NCBI GenBank assembly: GCA_008508345.1
Contig: QNGE01001677.1
Span: 37,918-101,917 of the forward strand
Source: Paragonimus westermani
Lineage: Eukaryota; Platyhelminthes; Trematoda; Plagiorchiida; Troglotrematidae
Direction: 5' to 3'
Length of the DNA stretch: 64,000 bases
The translations under genes and the position numbers were made by a program. This document shows positions 35,723-48,900 of this stretch, piece after piece. Numbering within the stretch: position 1 is the stretch's first letter; every line of letters starts with the position of its first letter. A model generated the notes under the pieces. That model saw only the letters and a list, made by a program, of their open reading frames with translations. It searched no databases and was not told where the DNA came from.

Positions 35723-37839
35723 TCAAAGGAAGAAACTGTTTCAGATATCTTCCTTTTCTATTCCAAGTTTTCTTTGGTCCACTTAAAAACCGCGTGCTAA
35801 TAGCTTACGGCAGTGGCAAAGAGTGTTTGGTATATGACACAACTGGTTCACTTCCGTAGTGCATAAACCAATGACCTCAACCAATATTAACTGTTAATGA
35901 ACCCGTGGACTCCGAGTTTCCTAAGAATTTGCCCAGCACATTGAAATCCTTTATTACGGTTCTACAGTACCGGGTACTCTATCATTATATGCAAGTCCTG
36001 TTTAGAGTATTCATTCTTCACGGGCTCAAGACGAAACGCAGGAACTTTTGTACTCTTGTCAGTGATTTGATGATATAGAGATACGGAAAGATAGAATGGA
36101 AGCAGTCGACGTTTCAGAGATTACACTAACGTACCGTACATTCAGCAAGAACTACATAGCTGACCACAACTCGTGATCACCGCTGGTGTTTTATATGCTC
36201 CAAACCTCGCAGGTTGTCATTCCCCTGTTGTTACTGTGTACGGATTACACTAAAATTTTGCGTATGGTGGACAGTGTGACTGAAAGTGAAAAATCGTAGA
36301 ATGATTTAAGCATATTACACTGCTGAGTCACAAATAAGCGCCTCCTGTTGAACATGGCTCAGTGTAAAATACTGTGCCTTTGAGCTTCACAGATTAAGTT
36401 GTCAGGCTAAGAATTGGGTGCAACTACATGTAAGCGCTACTTGGGCACAGATGCTTCGAGCCTTAGCGTGCCTTTCAGCAGCAATTCGTTGGCCAAACAA
36501 ACCAACTCTGAACTTGGATTATTCACCCACACTAACTACCACGTTCAAATCGCAAATGCTCCCCAATCCCGGACTAAACATCCTAGCTTGTTCTTATCTT
36601 GTGAAGGACATTACTCTTATTGAGAAGATACAAGGTGGTGTGACAAAACGGGTTACGACACTGTTTTCTGTCATACCCAAATAGGTTGTATAAACTAATG
36701 ATGAGTAATCAGTGTACTGTTCGCATATCCGAGAAGACTTGATTTCAGTATATTGGGTTTTCTATCAACCCCAACATCCCCTTAGAGATATGGCTGTCTA
36801 TCAAAAATAACTGTCATAGAAGTGACTGGTTAAAGCAACAACGTCAAATGAGCAGCCTCGTTCGCTGCGAACACTTTTGGAGTCCGGGTGTGTTCAATGG
36901 TGGCTGCGTCCTCACTAGCTGAAGCCATGCACAGACTTGGTGCACACATTCAGGATACTAAACCAGATATTCAGAAAACCTGATCTTCAGAAGCAATACG
37001 GTGGAATGAAGATACTCTAGGTCTCCCACTGTTGATGCTAGGCTGCTGCTGTATGCCACACTATGTTCATTGTATGCTCCATAGACTGGTTGGGTTTCTA
37101 TTCCGTTAATTTTCACCTCCGTAGTCTTTCTACTGCTGACTTTGTAAAGCTGCAAAAATCTTCCAATTTGCGTTTTTTCCAAACACACATTCACATACAT
37201 ATAAACATTCTGGGCTTCTCTTAATCTATAAATTTCCTGTGAACCCTATGAAAATCTAACCGTCGAAATATCAATAACGTCCCGAGTTTTGGTTTCCTGT
37301 ATTTTCTGGTTATTTAAAATATTTTGTATGTTATTCACAACAAACACTGTGTATATTCGAATGCACGTGGTATGTGCAACAGTTTTCGAAACACTTCAGC
37401 TACTTTGATGTAAAAAATGTTGCATTTCATCATTGTTTTGATTCTTTTTGCAGGTAAAAAGAATTGAGCTCTTGGGATGGTGCATATGAGAAACAAAGAT
37501 TAGTTTGGTTGGATAATAGCTGAGGGTGAATCCATTCACCTTGTCGAAGTGAGTGAATAAACTCACTTTACCCGATCTATCAGATATCAGCATCCTGACT
37601 TAAGTGTTGCTTCGTTGTTGACACAACATGTTGCGTGAGATTGAACGCAAACGCCTATTACCTGAAGACATTTTCTGCTCCAACTGTTCACGTTTCACAG
37701 CACTACAGTAACACTGATCTCATAATTATTTTGTATATCTGCTGCTCAATGATCACTGAGATGCCCCTCTGTCGGCGACGTTTAACCCGATTGACAGAGA
37801 CTGTCATATACTTGAGAACAACATGCTTTATTTAGTTCC
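35723..37839. other. no recognisable gene
   Basis: Overlapping 60-90 codon frames occur on both strands with no conserved motif. The weak repeat at 36870-36980 is the partner of the one near 31.5 kb. No element ends are visible. Confidence 0.35.
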
Positions 37840-38106
37840 TGCCTCCCCATTGATTCTGATACTGTTCCCGAGATATACGAACTTGTTCACAGTGGACTCG
37901 TCACACAGGCTATGTTGGCTTGGTTATACACTACAAATGTCAACTAACCGCCTGCCACACTGTTTCTTGTTTGCAAGTGGTAAGGTAGGCAGGAAGCGGT
38001 GGTCTGGTGACCATGTATAACTTGATTCTAGGGTATGAAGACACATATTGAAACTTACTTCATTAGTGTATTTCCAGCTTCCTGGATGGAATGAAAATGA
38101 TGATGA
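37840..38106 (+). pseudogene. RTE-like LINE C-terminal relic
   Basis: Within the frame 37823-38020 the segment HRLCWLGYTLQMSTNRLPHCFLFASGKVGRKRW parallels the LHRLRWLGHVLRMP...RLPH...F block in the RTE copies at 19.4 and 22.5 kb. The stretch ends at an aatgatgatgaa run (38095-38106), as those copies do. It is short and very diverged. Confidence 0.6.
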
Positions 38107-40401
38107 ATACCTATGACTGAGGATGTTGTCTTCTATGGCGAAGAAGAGAAGTCACGGACAATCGTGTTGTGTGTCGAGGTGGGCAATGACGTGATTTTTC
38201 TTTCTCCTACATTTCTCTCTTTCGACTTTTTCTTCACATGCACTGCGGTAATTTTGTCATTTTATGAGACACAAAGGAACCTAGCAAGATTTGGTAGAAG
38301 GTATGCAGTTTCAAAGGTATTCAGTGAAATTAAAAGACTGTCTCGACTTAACATCATCAGATGTAAATAATATAGAGTATGAAATGAGTTGGATCCGCTT
38401 GACGATAACCAAAACTCATCAGCAAGCATTACGTCGAATGCCCCCCCCCCATGAGTTCATTAAAATCGAAAGATAGTCAGGCTGGGAGCCTATTTTTGGT
38501 TACTCAGCATCCGACTAATTGCAAAAAACTTTACAACCTGGTCGTCAAGCGAGAAAATTATTCATAGATACAGGAAACTGACGGTGTGCTTAGAAGGTGG
38601 ATCGTTAGTTGAACTGGCGAGTCGTAGAATAAGCAACAAAACTGAGAAGACCTGAAGTGCGGTACAGGTAAAAACTTGTTCACTTCCAAAACTGTAGTTC
38701 GTGTATGATTCAATGATACGGTGCCTAAATGTGTGACCTCATTTTGCGTTTACTCTTTCACATGCTCTTGTGAAGCATGGTACGTCGATCGCGCGACCAG
38801 GCACCTTTCTCAGAGGATACGTCAACAGCACCCCATATGACTGAGTAAGAGCCAGATAAAGTCCATTTCAAGTTCAATTTTGGCACACCTCGTTGACTGA
38901 TGACACCAAATCCAATCGGAAGTGGCTTTCCAGCCCATTTACTGCCTATCCACTTGTCAGTCCGATTCTGACACCTCTGGATATCAATTTGGTTACCTAA
39001 TTACCTCTAATTCAAATTCAGAAACTTTCGGGGTAATTGTGTGATAAATTGCTCTTCAATTTGCTTGTTTGGCAGCCGTGGTGATATCAAATATTGCGTA
39101 ATTGGCCTGATGCTGTATATTCAAAAACAGACCTTTTACTTCTGATGAACCCATGCGGGGTATTCGAAATATATTCACTTCAACCTGAGTTTTGGATGAA
39201 TAGGCCACAGAGTAGGCAGAAATTGGAAATAGTGGTAGATTTGTCAGCTCGGGTATATTGTTTGAGAGTTCGGTTGCAAATGTTTCATCTCCAAACTTGG
39301 TGATATAATCAGTATGTGAGTGTGTAAGCCTATAGGTTTGCGCTCTGCACTTATGAAAGTTGGTTAGTGCCCGTGTTTATGCTCGATGTTGGAATGACAT
39401 TTCGACCTACTTCTCATCCTAGATAGAGACGGGTATAATCAGCCGCAAAACCTACAGGCCAAAATGCTCTCGCACTGATAGCACCACCTCGTTTGACGAT
39501 GAGACGTTTGCAACCTAAATTTCAGGTTCGACGAACCATCGACCACCAGAGGGTAGAGCTTCTCAGTTAAGGTGATTACACTCTGGAACGCGCCGCGGCT
39601 ACGGTTGACTCGATCTACATACTAAACACCCTAGTCGACGTGCACATACGAAGTGGTCAGCTAGAACCATAGTTCTCTTGGCTACTCCTCTAACACATTT
39701 CCAAAGCCCACCAGATATACATCTGCTGGTGTCTTCCAGTTTTCCTATATCGGTTATATCAATGTACTGCTTCAATTTGGCGACACGTTGCACACTGGCA
39801 TTTCGCTCCTCACTGAAGTTTCTTCTCCAACACGTGCTTTCTTCACATCTGTGAACCGTCCCCAAAACTATATACACTCTGACTAACACGGACAGAAGCG
39901 TTCAAGACACTTTGTCCCACTCTGCCAGGTATAATCCTGCAGAAGCGACGACGAACCGTTGCGACCCGATTGCATAAGAACATAACAGGTCACTGCATAC
40001 CTATTCAATGAATACATCTCGCAATATATGTAACCTTCCTTTCTAACTGAATGGGCTTCAAAAACAATATGTCCGACGCCAACTGTAGAGTTAAGCATAG
40101 GTCAGTAGTCCTGGCTATAACCGACAGAAGATATTAAAACAATTTACAACAAAGTGATGAAATTATAGCCCGGGAAGACAAGGAGAAACTCAAACTATTA
40201 TAACAAAAACTGGTTTCGTTTTCAAACTTGCAAAGTATTACTTTAAGGACTCAAAAACGTGAGGCGAAAAAGTATGAAGTACATGATGAACGGAGGTTGT
40301 ACAAAAAATTTGCAACTCTAGATTGAGACGGACAACAGTACGCTGCACATGCTGCGTGAAAGAACACACATCCAGATGAATTCTAAAACAGTGATCGTGA
40401 C
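38107..40401. other. downstream flank of the dynein gene
   Basis: This lies 3' of the dynein heavy chain stop codon and should contain its 3' untranslated region and terminator. No AATAAA on the minus strand is obvious within the first few hundred bases. A C10 run occurs at 38441-38450. I recognise no other gene or element. Confidence 0.35.
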
Positions 40402-40965
40402 TTATCGAATGTCACATAAAAGTGCAGTACCACGCAGCACCCAGTGTTCATGTGGTTTGCTAACAGGGCAACGCAGGTATAAAGAGGTCACATAGGTTTG
40501 GTCTGTACGACGTGGTTTTCTATACACCGGGCAAATGTAGGTGTTGGTTAGCAAGTTGCTTGGAATCTCCTTGTCTTTTGATATGTCCAAAGCCTGTACG
40601 TGAATCACAGGCATGGGCTCGTACAGAACCTTCGATTTGGCTTCACATAAACGCAAATTGCGACGATCAAAATCAGCGCCTTCCAGAAACAGCCCGTACA
40701 CGTAAGCACCCTCTTGAGGCGCCCGTATAACTTCGTCATGCATATGCTTCGTCACGTCGTTCCAAAGTGCTACAGTGTCCAAGGCCCATCCTTTGTGACT
40801 GCGTGTCACCTCCTGTCGAATGGCAGTTAAGAAGCCCTGTGGATTGAAAAATCCGGTCATCCAGAAACACGATGGACGCCCGTTGAACAGCCAGTCTGAG
40901 AACTGGTGATTCCGTTCGACCAGTTCGGTGAACCAGAACCCCAGTGTCGACGAGTCCCATGAGAG
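40402..40965 (-). CDS. axonemal dynein heavy chain, last exon (C-terminal domain)
   Basis: This terminal exon (187 codons plus TAA at 40404-40402) encodes the end of an outer-arm axonemal dynein heavy chain, the ATP-driven motor of cilia and flagella. It begins [19 protein letters not shown] after an AG acceptor (40967-40966). It continues through [45 protein letters not shown] and [15 protein letters not shown], and finishes [15 protein letters not shown]. These are diagnostic motifs of the dynein C-terminal domain, and the wording is closest to human DNAH5/DNAH8 as I recall them. The exon starts in phase 0, matching the end of the previous exon. Confidence 0.96.
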   Translation of the reverse strand, partial: LSWDSSTLGFWFTELVERNHQFSDWLFNGRPSCFWMTGFFNPQGFLTAIRQEVTRSHKGWALDTVALWNDVTKHMHDEVIRAPQEGAYVYGLFLEGADFDRRNLRLCEAKSKVLYEPMPVIHVQALDISKDKEIPSNLLTNTYICPVYRKPRRTDQTYVTSLYLRCPVSKPHEHWVLRGTALLCDIR

Positions 40966-41197
40966 CTGTGATGAATTTTCGAGAAAATGGAATTGGTTGG
41001 ATGAGCATACCGTGTTTGATTAGGACATCTTTAAACGGAAGATTTATAGACTGTGAACTATTGGGCATACTCTATATGTCGTACTCAGCATACAAAAGAT
41101 AAAATTAATACGAATTTTCTAACGATGGATTGATACAAATCTTAATAGCCGTAATTCCATCGCTTTCTCTGTTGGAATCTCTCCAGAGCAAGTTAAA

Positions 41198-41854
41198 ATG
41201 AAACGACAGAGCAGCGAACAAGACTTGTTTCCTGTGTTTGATCATCAGGCTAATTACAACCTGAACCTAAACAACCAAAGAATGTTCTCACTCGATGTTG
41301 CCTCGCTATTTACGAACGTGCCTCTAAAAGAGACAATTGACTACTTATGCGATTACATCCAGCGTAACAACAAACACGTGGGCATCCCAAAGGATGAACT
41401 AAGAGAATTGTTGGTGCTGTGTACAAGTAACGTTCAGTTTTTGTTCAACAGTGCGATCTACCGACAGAGAGATGGAGTGGCAATGGGCTCGCCTCTAGGT
41501 CCTCTGTTAGCTGACGTTTTCATGAGTAAACTAGAGACTAACCAATTGGGTGCAGTCATCGACCAATTTGCATTTTACAAACGATATGTTGATGATATTT
41601 TTTGCGTCATCAACGAGAATGCTAACATGGACAGAGTTATGACAGCTTTTAACTCCGCTCATAGCAGTGTTAAATTCACCAAGGAGTCAGAGAACAATGG
41701 TGAAATAAATTTTTTGGATGTTGGTATAGTAAGAAGGGAAGATGGTTCAATCCGACGAACGGTGTACAGAAAACAGACTTGGAGTGGCCAATACATTCAC
41801 TTCGACAGTTTTGTTCCGCTAAAAGGAAAACCTCATAAAATGCCTGACAGGTAG
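41198..41854 (+). pseudogene. Penelope-like reverse transcriptase, 5'-truncated
   Basis: The frame is 218 codons long. Its first roughly 20 codons are translated from the inverted terminal repeat and are not original protein. True RT sequence follows: MFSLDVASLFTNVPL (residues 29-43), RDGVAMGSPLGPLLADVFMSKLE (91-113) and the catalytic YVDD (130-133), then EINFLDVGI. Penelope-like RTs are related to telomerase RT. The N-terminal part of the enzyme is absent and a frameshift at about 41854 separates it from the endonuclease region, so this copy is not functional. Confidence 0.9.
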
Positions 41855-42548
41855 GGCGTTAAAGATCTGTACCTTTGACACTTTGCAAGCTGAGCTAGAC
41901 TTTCTACAAGAAGTGTTCATGCAGAATGGCTACCCAACACGTTTCATTCAGAAGGCGATGCAGGCGGTAGAGTTGAAACTTAAGCCAACTTCTGTGAACA
42001 AGAAAATTGCGTTCATTAGTCTTCCTATGAAGGGAGATCCCATGGCCGAAATTATCTCCAGAAAGCTAAGAAAGTCAGTCGAAACAACCTACCTTGCCGC
42101 TCAATTGTGCACCAGTTTCCGTTCAACACCCGTTATCATGTCACAACTCAAAGACAAACTTCCATGTTTTACAACCAATTATTGTGTGTACTCATTTGTT
42201 TGCTCGTGTCGAGCATCATATATTGGTCGTACTACAAGGCGATTGTCGGACAGAGTGCGTGAACACCATCCTGCGTGGTTGAACAGTGGTGTGATTAAAA
42301 CGGTTTCAAGCGCGATTGTTGCTCACTTGACCGACTCCAATCATTCTGTCAGTAAGAAAGATGCTTTTCGGATTGTCTACCGAGTGCCAAGGAATCGATC
42401 AAAAATGGTGAGATTTCGAATGTTGACCGTTGCCGAAGCCATCAGCATCCGATTGCGCAACCCTGACCTCTGCGCTCAGAAAAAGTTCGTGCGGACACTT
42501 AACCTCCCCTGGCCCACAATCAGTCAAGCCCATGATTTGGAACAGTGA
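41855..42548 (+). pseudogene. Penelope-like RT thumb and GIY-YIG endonuclease
   Basis: After a frameshift the open frame (start Met 41883) runs 221 codons to a natural stop. It has a linker with ELDFLQEVFMQNGYP, then the endonuclease. CVYSFVCSCRASYIGRTTRRL (residues 101-121) has the Y...YIGRT pattern and the C-x-C seen in animal Penelope-like endonucleases, followed by SDRVREHHP. The C-terminus ends in QKKFVRTLNLPWP and QAHDLEQ, shared with copy A. The nuclease nicks target DNA to prime reverse transcription. This domain looks well conserved and may be intact apart from the upstream frameshift. Confidence 0.9.
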
Positions 42549-42815
42549 TCACGTAACTGATAACAAACACGTCGTCCTTAACCTATATTGACCGTTTTTC
42601 TGACTCACACTAGTCACTGTTTTTTCATATTTATTGTGTTGTAATCAGCCTGATGATCAAACACAGAAAACAAGTCTTGTTCGCTACTCTGTCGTTCTCA
42701 TGACTTCAATGGGTATTTTCGACCGAATTAAAATGAAACCTTAGTTATACAGTTCAGTACAGGGGTGTATACGTGAATTGACACCTAGCTAACAACACTC
42801 TGAATAAAACAATTA

Positions 42816-43430
42816 GAAGTCACAAATCGTATGATGTTTTTCGGAGCAATACTTCTTCCACTGTGATCATAGACCCGTCTTGTCTAGGACCTACACAAGT
42901 GCATCAGTGTGCGAAGTACGGCGAATCCAAGTTTTAGCAGAGTGATGGACAACAACCAAACAGGTTGTCACATTTCCCTGTTTACAAGAATACCTCTGTA
43001 GCTACAGTACGTTCTACACCGGGGAGACAAAGCGATAACTGACTTTATATAAAGGTGCGAGTTTCCAAGTGGCTGGAGGTGCGAAAAGAACTGGCAAGCA
43101 GCAGCATAAAGGTTAACGGACAACATTCAACATCACTGGTAATGGAGCGTTCTAAGTGGCCAAGTCACAAAATTAAAGATTGTGACATATTTTCTGTGAC
43201 GTTCTGGAACAGACTGAAACTTCGACTAGTTTGATGAGACTTTGGCTGGTAGACGACGAATTATCATCCATCTGTTTAGTGGTCGGTATAGTCATGATTT
43301 TAAAAGATTATCTACGTTTAATCATTTCTCCCTATTCATTATTCGTTTTGACGGTTGAAATTAGTGGCTTATGCTCGGTAGGCAGAAAGTATTACTCCGG
43401 AAAAACTCACAGGAGTTGTATCATCACAAT
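42816..43430 (+). mobile_element. Penelope-like element copy D, heavily decayed, with inverted ends
   Basis: The reverse complement of about 42816-42860 resembles 43384-43430 (a shared AGTATTnCTCCGnAAAAAC core). Both resemble the 3' arm of copy B at 35665-35700, so this is a member of the copy B subfamily. Between the arms a plus-strand SLFTRIPL-like string (about 42988-43011) recalls the RT motif SLFTNVPL. Little else of the coding part survives. It begins about 77 bp after the right end of copy C. Confidence 0.55.
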
Positions 43431-44220
43431 GTTCTGCTCATGTTCATCAAGAAGGTCAGCTACTTTGAATATCACTAACGAAACTCTTGAAAAGTCAATT
43501 TTCATTATTTTGTGTCATTGAACTGCGGGGACGCTTTGATCAAGTGTCTGGATTTCAACAGTAAAACCTATCTTGATCACAATGCCCTAGATGTAGGGCA
43601 GAAGTATACACAAAGTTAGAAAAATTCACCCCATAAAAAGGAAATGTCAAAATTCTACTTAGGTGACGAATGTCACATGCATTCGAGCGGAATCATGGAC
43701 CGAGAGAGCTAATGTGGGTAAGTTTATCACACAGGCAGTACAACCCATAAGTCGCGTTCACTGGCCTATGCTGGATAGTACTCAAATCCCGCACCGTTCA
43801 TGTGCTCGGAGCTGAATCACACAAATGGTCAATTCTGCTGTTGATTTTTGTAACTCGACAACTGCCGAATGTGTCCTGTCACACTGGGATCATCACGATC
43901 TATTTCTTTTAGCTTTGGGCTAGTTTTTAGAAGAAATAAATGCTCAACAAGTTGAAGCTTTCACAGCGAATAAACAGACATGTGCACGCACAAACGCCCA
44001 ATGAATGTGCACATTTTATCGTGGTGTTCACCATGCCCCGTTGTGTTTGGATGGGCATGATATTTTTGATAATAAGCAGTAGAGAACTTTGACTGATATA
44101 ACCTGAAGATCACACACAACCCTCGAACTGTGATGGACTTTTCAGTCATCCTTTTTTGAAAAGAACCATCGGACTCGCGTTTTGCTCTTGTTAGACTTTA
44201 TCAATATTGCATGTACTTGT

Positions 44221-44290
44221 CACTGCCTGAATCCAAACTCGGGCCACATTCTCAACAGGTAGCTATGTTGAGCACTGCACCATTCAATTC
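44221..44290 (-). repeat. tRNA-like sequence in intron
   Basis: On the minus strand TGGTGCAGTGCTCAACATAG resembles a polymerase III A box, and CCGAGTTTGGATTC downstream resembles a degenerate B box. It is probably the head of a decayed tRNA-derived SINE related to the repeats at 18.4 and 60.4 kb. Confidence 0.45.
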
Positions 44291-45619
44291 ACAGCAGACT
44301 GAGTGATTTGTCCTGTACAAACGCTCAAACACCGTACATTCCTCCACTATGTAAGGTAGTAATCAAACTCGTTTAAGATGGCGTGATTGCAGAACGATTA
44401 AAAACAAGTCGGAATAATCTATTCGCAACCCCCTCGTCGATCTGACAAAATCAATTAATCCGGTTGTCACTGCAGGGTAGAGTCGCAGTCGTCTGCACTT
44501 CATGCACACACTTAGTGGTAAATAAACTCAGGACGAACGCCGTAACAGTTTTAAACTCGTTCGGAAATGAATTTACCATGTTTGACTGAACGCAGTAAAA
44601 TGTTGTCATAAGAGTGCTATAAGAGTAGATGGTCATTTGCGTGAGTGCACATAACGGTGTGCAAAACCGGAAAAATTTGTCACTTCGGTCGAAGGTGGGC
44701 TGCGAGTGTCAGCGATTTCTTGTATGATCGGTAGGATCGCCGCGAAATGAACACAGTATTTTCTTGATAAATAGATTATTTCCAGTGGCAGCTAAATAGG
44801 TTTGTATAGCCAACTAACGACGAAACAGCATAACGTCACAGTTCAGAGATCCTAGAGGGATCTGGAGGCTTACGGATAACTGAATAAGGCCTATTTGTGA
44901 CTTAGGCCGATCGTGTTTGTTATGACCATAGGAAGTACGAGTGTTGCTGGCACATTTTAACAAGAATAAATCACAACCACACGACATGAATGTCAACGGT
45001 TGGCGTCATTATCAGACATTCTAACTCTCAGTACGATCTTAATGCAGAAGGTGGAAATTTTAAAAAGTGAACCTGGCTTATCTAGCTCTGCTTGTTATTC
45101 TAATATCAGTCCCACAGAGAGCCTGATAGCAAAATTACCTATCAGGAATACTGAAAATTATATCCCTACCGCAGAGAACGGGATTGTGAAAGTTGGACAA
45201 CTCAGAGACTCAATACAACTGGCGTGAGCTTGCTTCTGAAGTAGTTTTTTTCTAGACAAAATTCAATATTGAGTGTGCCAGACTTGCGCTAATCGAAATA
45301 GAACCGGTGAATAAAATTATGAGATAGTTTGCCACTATAACAAATTGTACGTGTTTATCCAAAGGGGCTGCCTAATTTACTCCGATAGTGTTTTAGAAAA
45401 GGACTAGTGCACTTTATTTGTTCAACAGTCGAATAGTCAAGCACTTCACTTCAATTACTCAATGTTTTCTAGTATTCTGTGTTAACTTTTCACCTTGTTT
45501 AGCGCAAACTAATCAAATCTCTTAACTTGTATGCATATTTCTTAGTGTTTTGAATCAGCTAGCCACAATGGAATACAGTAAGATTTATAGGTTATCAGAG
45601 TACCTCCTTATAAGTTTAC

Positions 45620-45989
45620 CTTTGTCCAGCTTGCCGGTATGCGAGCGTCGTACATACAATCCAAGGCTTCACGCAACGATTCGCTCACCACAACTGCACC
45701 CTCAATAGCCAGCTTCAAATCTGTCAGACATATACGAACCATCCCGATCAGACGCTGCATTCGGTCCAGTTCCTGACGCAAGAAAATATTCATCGGTTGC
45801 AACACACCCATTTGATTCAATTTCTCGCTGACCTCAAAAGCAACGTAGTTTGCGGGCATTTTGTTAAGCATGTCGTCAGCCATGCGATAGACAACGTCTT
45901 CTCGAGTTTCACCCGATCCTGCACTGGCATCTTTCGGTTGAATATCCAGAATACAATCCAAAATAGTCTTGGCTTTTTTGCTTTGGTAA
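45620..45989 (-). CDS. axonemal dynein heavy chain, exon (C-terminal domain)
   Basis: This internal exon starts with one base completing the codon split by the previous intron, then encodes [19 protein letters not shown]. It continues with [43 protein letters not shown] and [16 protein letters not shown]. These motifs belong to the start of the dynein C-terminal domain in outer-arm heavy chains. The acceptor is CTGTGCAG ending at 45990 and the donor is AAG|GTAAAC at 45619. The length of 370 nt fits the incoming and outgoing phases. Confidence 0.96.
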
Positions 45990-48900
45990 CTGCACAGTTT
46001 GAGACAGTACATATGATAGTTGTAATTGTATAAGGATGTCAACTTACTCGTTGATACGTTATGTGCGGTAATGGTTAAAATAGCTAATCATGAAGGTTCC
46101 AAAAATTTGAGCGATCGGTCTTCCAACTGAACTACAGGTTCATTGTTCAGTGAGTTTACATCAACATTCGACCGTTAACAATCTCCCTAGTTCACCCCAT
46201 TGTTGGCTTACAGCCCTGTGGGACCCGATACTATTGTGATGGCAACCCCAACGTATAATCACTGGCAGCTGGTCCACTAACAAGCACACCAAAGCATAAA
46301 TGATTTTGGCCAGTCATTCATCGGAAAAAGCTAGTTTAGTCTGGCTCGTTTCCTTTGAAAATATCACAATAAGGTTATAAGTTAGCACTCGATGATAATT
46401 ATATGATTTTATTGAAGTGGATGGAGTCTTTAAGCCAGTAGAGGTAAGTTGTGATTAGCAGTTAAGAGTGTAAGTACCAGTCACTTGTCAAAATTTGATG
46501 AGGGTTCTGGAGTGTCATGATTTTTATTATGAGGTGTTTTCTGTGGGGATTGTGAACAACGTCTACATGAATCACAGTTGTCATAATTGTTGCGTTTGTA
46601 CCGGTATGGACAAAACCACCACAAAGACGTGGAAACTTTCCAAATGTTGTATGGAAATCAGTTCCTTTTTCCAATCATGTAAATTTAACTCGGCTAGTGA
46701 ATACGATGCAAGAAAAAGCACGGCATCAGCTGCGAAGTGAAGATTAATATCATCACGTTAATTCATAGTAACGCACTGTGAAGTGTCACTGATTCTTTGC
46801 TCCTGTCATCTCATATGAAAAATCTTAGCTGTTGAGACTTACTTCACAGAGGCCCTGTCTCGAGGTAAATATTCAACATTTCGCATGCGAACAGCAAATT
46901 TAATATTGAAAATAACAGAGTATCTGCAACACTGATTACTCGGTCTCTCTGGAGATTGGATAGAATTAAATCTTACTATACACCCTAACCATAGATCTGG
47001 CGAACCTAACTACTCACTACACACTCACAGTTCCACTTGTGTACATCTGTTACTTAGTCAGAAAGAGTTCACAAGCGACTCAAGTCCTGAATTTCATGGT
47101 TTCATGGAAGATTTACATCCGCAGAATGTAAAACACACGTCTTCAAGATAAAGTCCCACAAAAAGTTCTGTCGTCGTTAATCAGCACACCGATCTCCGAG
47201 GAACAATTCATCACCTGAAATGAGTGATTAACTGTAAGACGTTTTGTTAAATCCACAACAGCTTTATACCAACACGTAACGCGTGTCAATCCAAAGGCTA
47301 CTTTTGATCACCGTGAAAACTATGTGCTTTTTAACTCCATCGTAAGTGTCCGTGATAGGCAAGTAGTATTTTCCACACATTTTGTATCTTAACATCTATA
47401 TTCTTTCAAACAAGGCATGAGGTACCATATCAGCAAAATTATTCTTTCCTGTAGTTACTAAACGGATGGGTATGAGTAATAAATTTGTAATCTCTTAAAC
47501 TCATAGGACGGAAACAAACAACTCGCAGTTACAGTTAACATGCCGGTCCAATCAGGACTACTTTTTAAGCATGAACGTTAGCTTCAACTACTCGTGGGTA
47601 GTATAAAAGAAATCGGTTATGAAGTCGAATGCTAGCTAGCTCCGGAAGTTGTTGGATCGAATACCGCGAAGTTGTGTCCAAACATCAACCTACGTCTGGC
47701 TCAACACCCTATTCTTTCGCAGTGACTAAGACTTCGTATAGGAAGGATGTACGCCAACGACAGGGATAAACTGCATAAAGACGCGAAAACTCTGTAAACG
47801 AGTATAGTATGAAACTGAAAAATTGTGTCGTTTTACTCAATCTATTGTTTCTGTTTCTTCATTGCTGGTTTCTCTCACTCACTTAACCTTGTTTATTTCA
47901 TGGTTGGAAAGTTGTCGTACTTCTGTCCGCAAGTCCGTATCTAATATATACACATTCTCATCTCAGAAAAACCTAGACGGTAAAATAGTGTCTAACGGTT
48001 TCGTATCATCATACGATGATCCGAACATGATTAGAAGATGCAACTCATAAAATGTTTGGGTGGACGAAACAAATCTGCACTCAGTTGTTCCAACACTTTT
48101 GTATACTGCGAGACCCAACGAGGCGTTTTTGTTCTTCATAATCATTTAGTGGGAAGTAACTGTACTAGCTGAACTTACCACGTCAGCGGTAAGTAAATGA
48201 CCAGCTGGAATCCAAGACGGACATCGATTCAATAAGAATGAAGAGTGAAAGCTTTAGATGGAGTTCCAGTTTACCTTAAGTTAAAAATACGTAAAGCAAG
48301 AGAGTAAGGCATTTCAATTCGTGTAGCACGAAGTCCATTGTTCTCTCCAGGCACTTGAATCATGGAGAGGTCTCCAGATTGACAGTCACTGGACCATTGA
48401 GACAGGGTACTGTAGAGACTCGTGTTTGGTTGTGATTGCTACTTCTTAGTTGAAGGATCGGAAACTATGACGCGTTACGGTGTGTATGTGGCTGTTTCAA
48501 AAGCTGAAATTACCACAGCTTCCGCCCCCAAACTAGAGCCTCATCGATCTAACTTGCCCACTGCACAGATCTTCGGGCAGAATGATAATGTTCCAAACAA
48601 GGTTTTCCGACGGTCTCACTCGTCCATCCGTAAGCATGATTACAGCCTGTTACTTCCATCACCGTGTTGCTTTCTGGTGAGTTTCTGAGGTGGATATAAC
48701 TTGGATTACGTGGACTTTCGGTAGCGTCCTTCAGATTAGTCTTCTCTATCATCGACCAGCCAAACCGCCTAGTGATAAGTCCAGGGGTCAAATAAAGACA
48801 GTGCCTCCGAAGTACGCTGCAATACCAAAATTATTACAGTGCATGAGTGATCGCAATCACTGCAACTTGAACAACTCCGCCTGCCTGATTTGTGTCGCAT

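Larger units (their letters stand above)
41193..42739 (+). mobile_element. Penelope-like element copy C with terminal inverted repeat and target-site duplication
   Basis: This element sits antisense in the last dynein intron. A perfect 12-mer ttaaaatgaaac flanks it (41193-41204 and 42728-42739), taken as the target-site duplication. Positions 41202-41259 are the reverse complement of about 42640-42697, with three mismatches in 58 bp. A piece of the element's own 3' end is thus attached, inverted, at its 5' end. The coding part starts after it and carries the RT and GIY-YIG domains annotated separately. The last 20 bp before the right duplication are not shared with copy A, which ends at CATGACTTCA. 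Confidence 0.88.
40966..45619 (-). other. dynein intron with two Penelope-like copies
   Basis: This is the last intron (GT at 45619-45618, AG at 40967-40966). It holds two Penelope-like copies near its 3' end and a tRNA-like repeat at 44221-44290. The stretch from about 44300 to 45600 shows nothing I can name. Confidence 0.85.

Noticed and set aside
46100..46140. tRNA-like string (TAGTTCAGTTGGAAGACCG on the minus strand)
   Set aside because: It resembles an A box, but no B box follows at the right distance.
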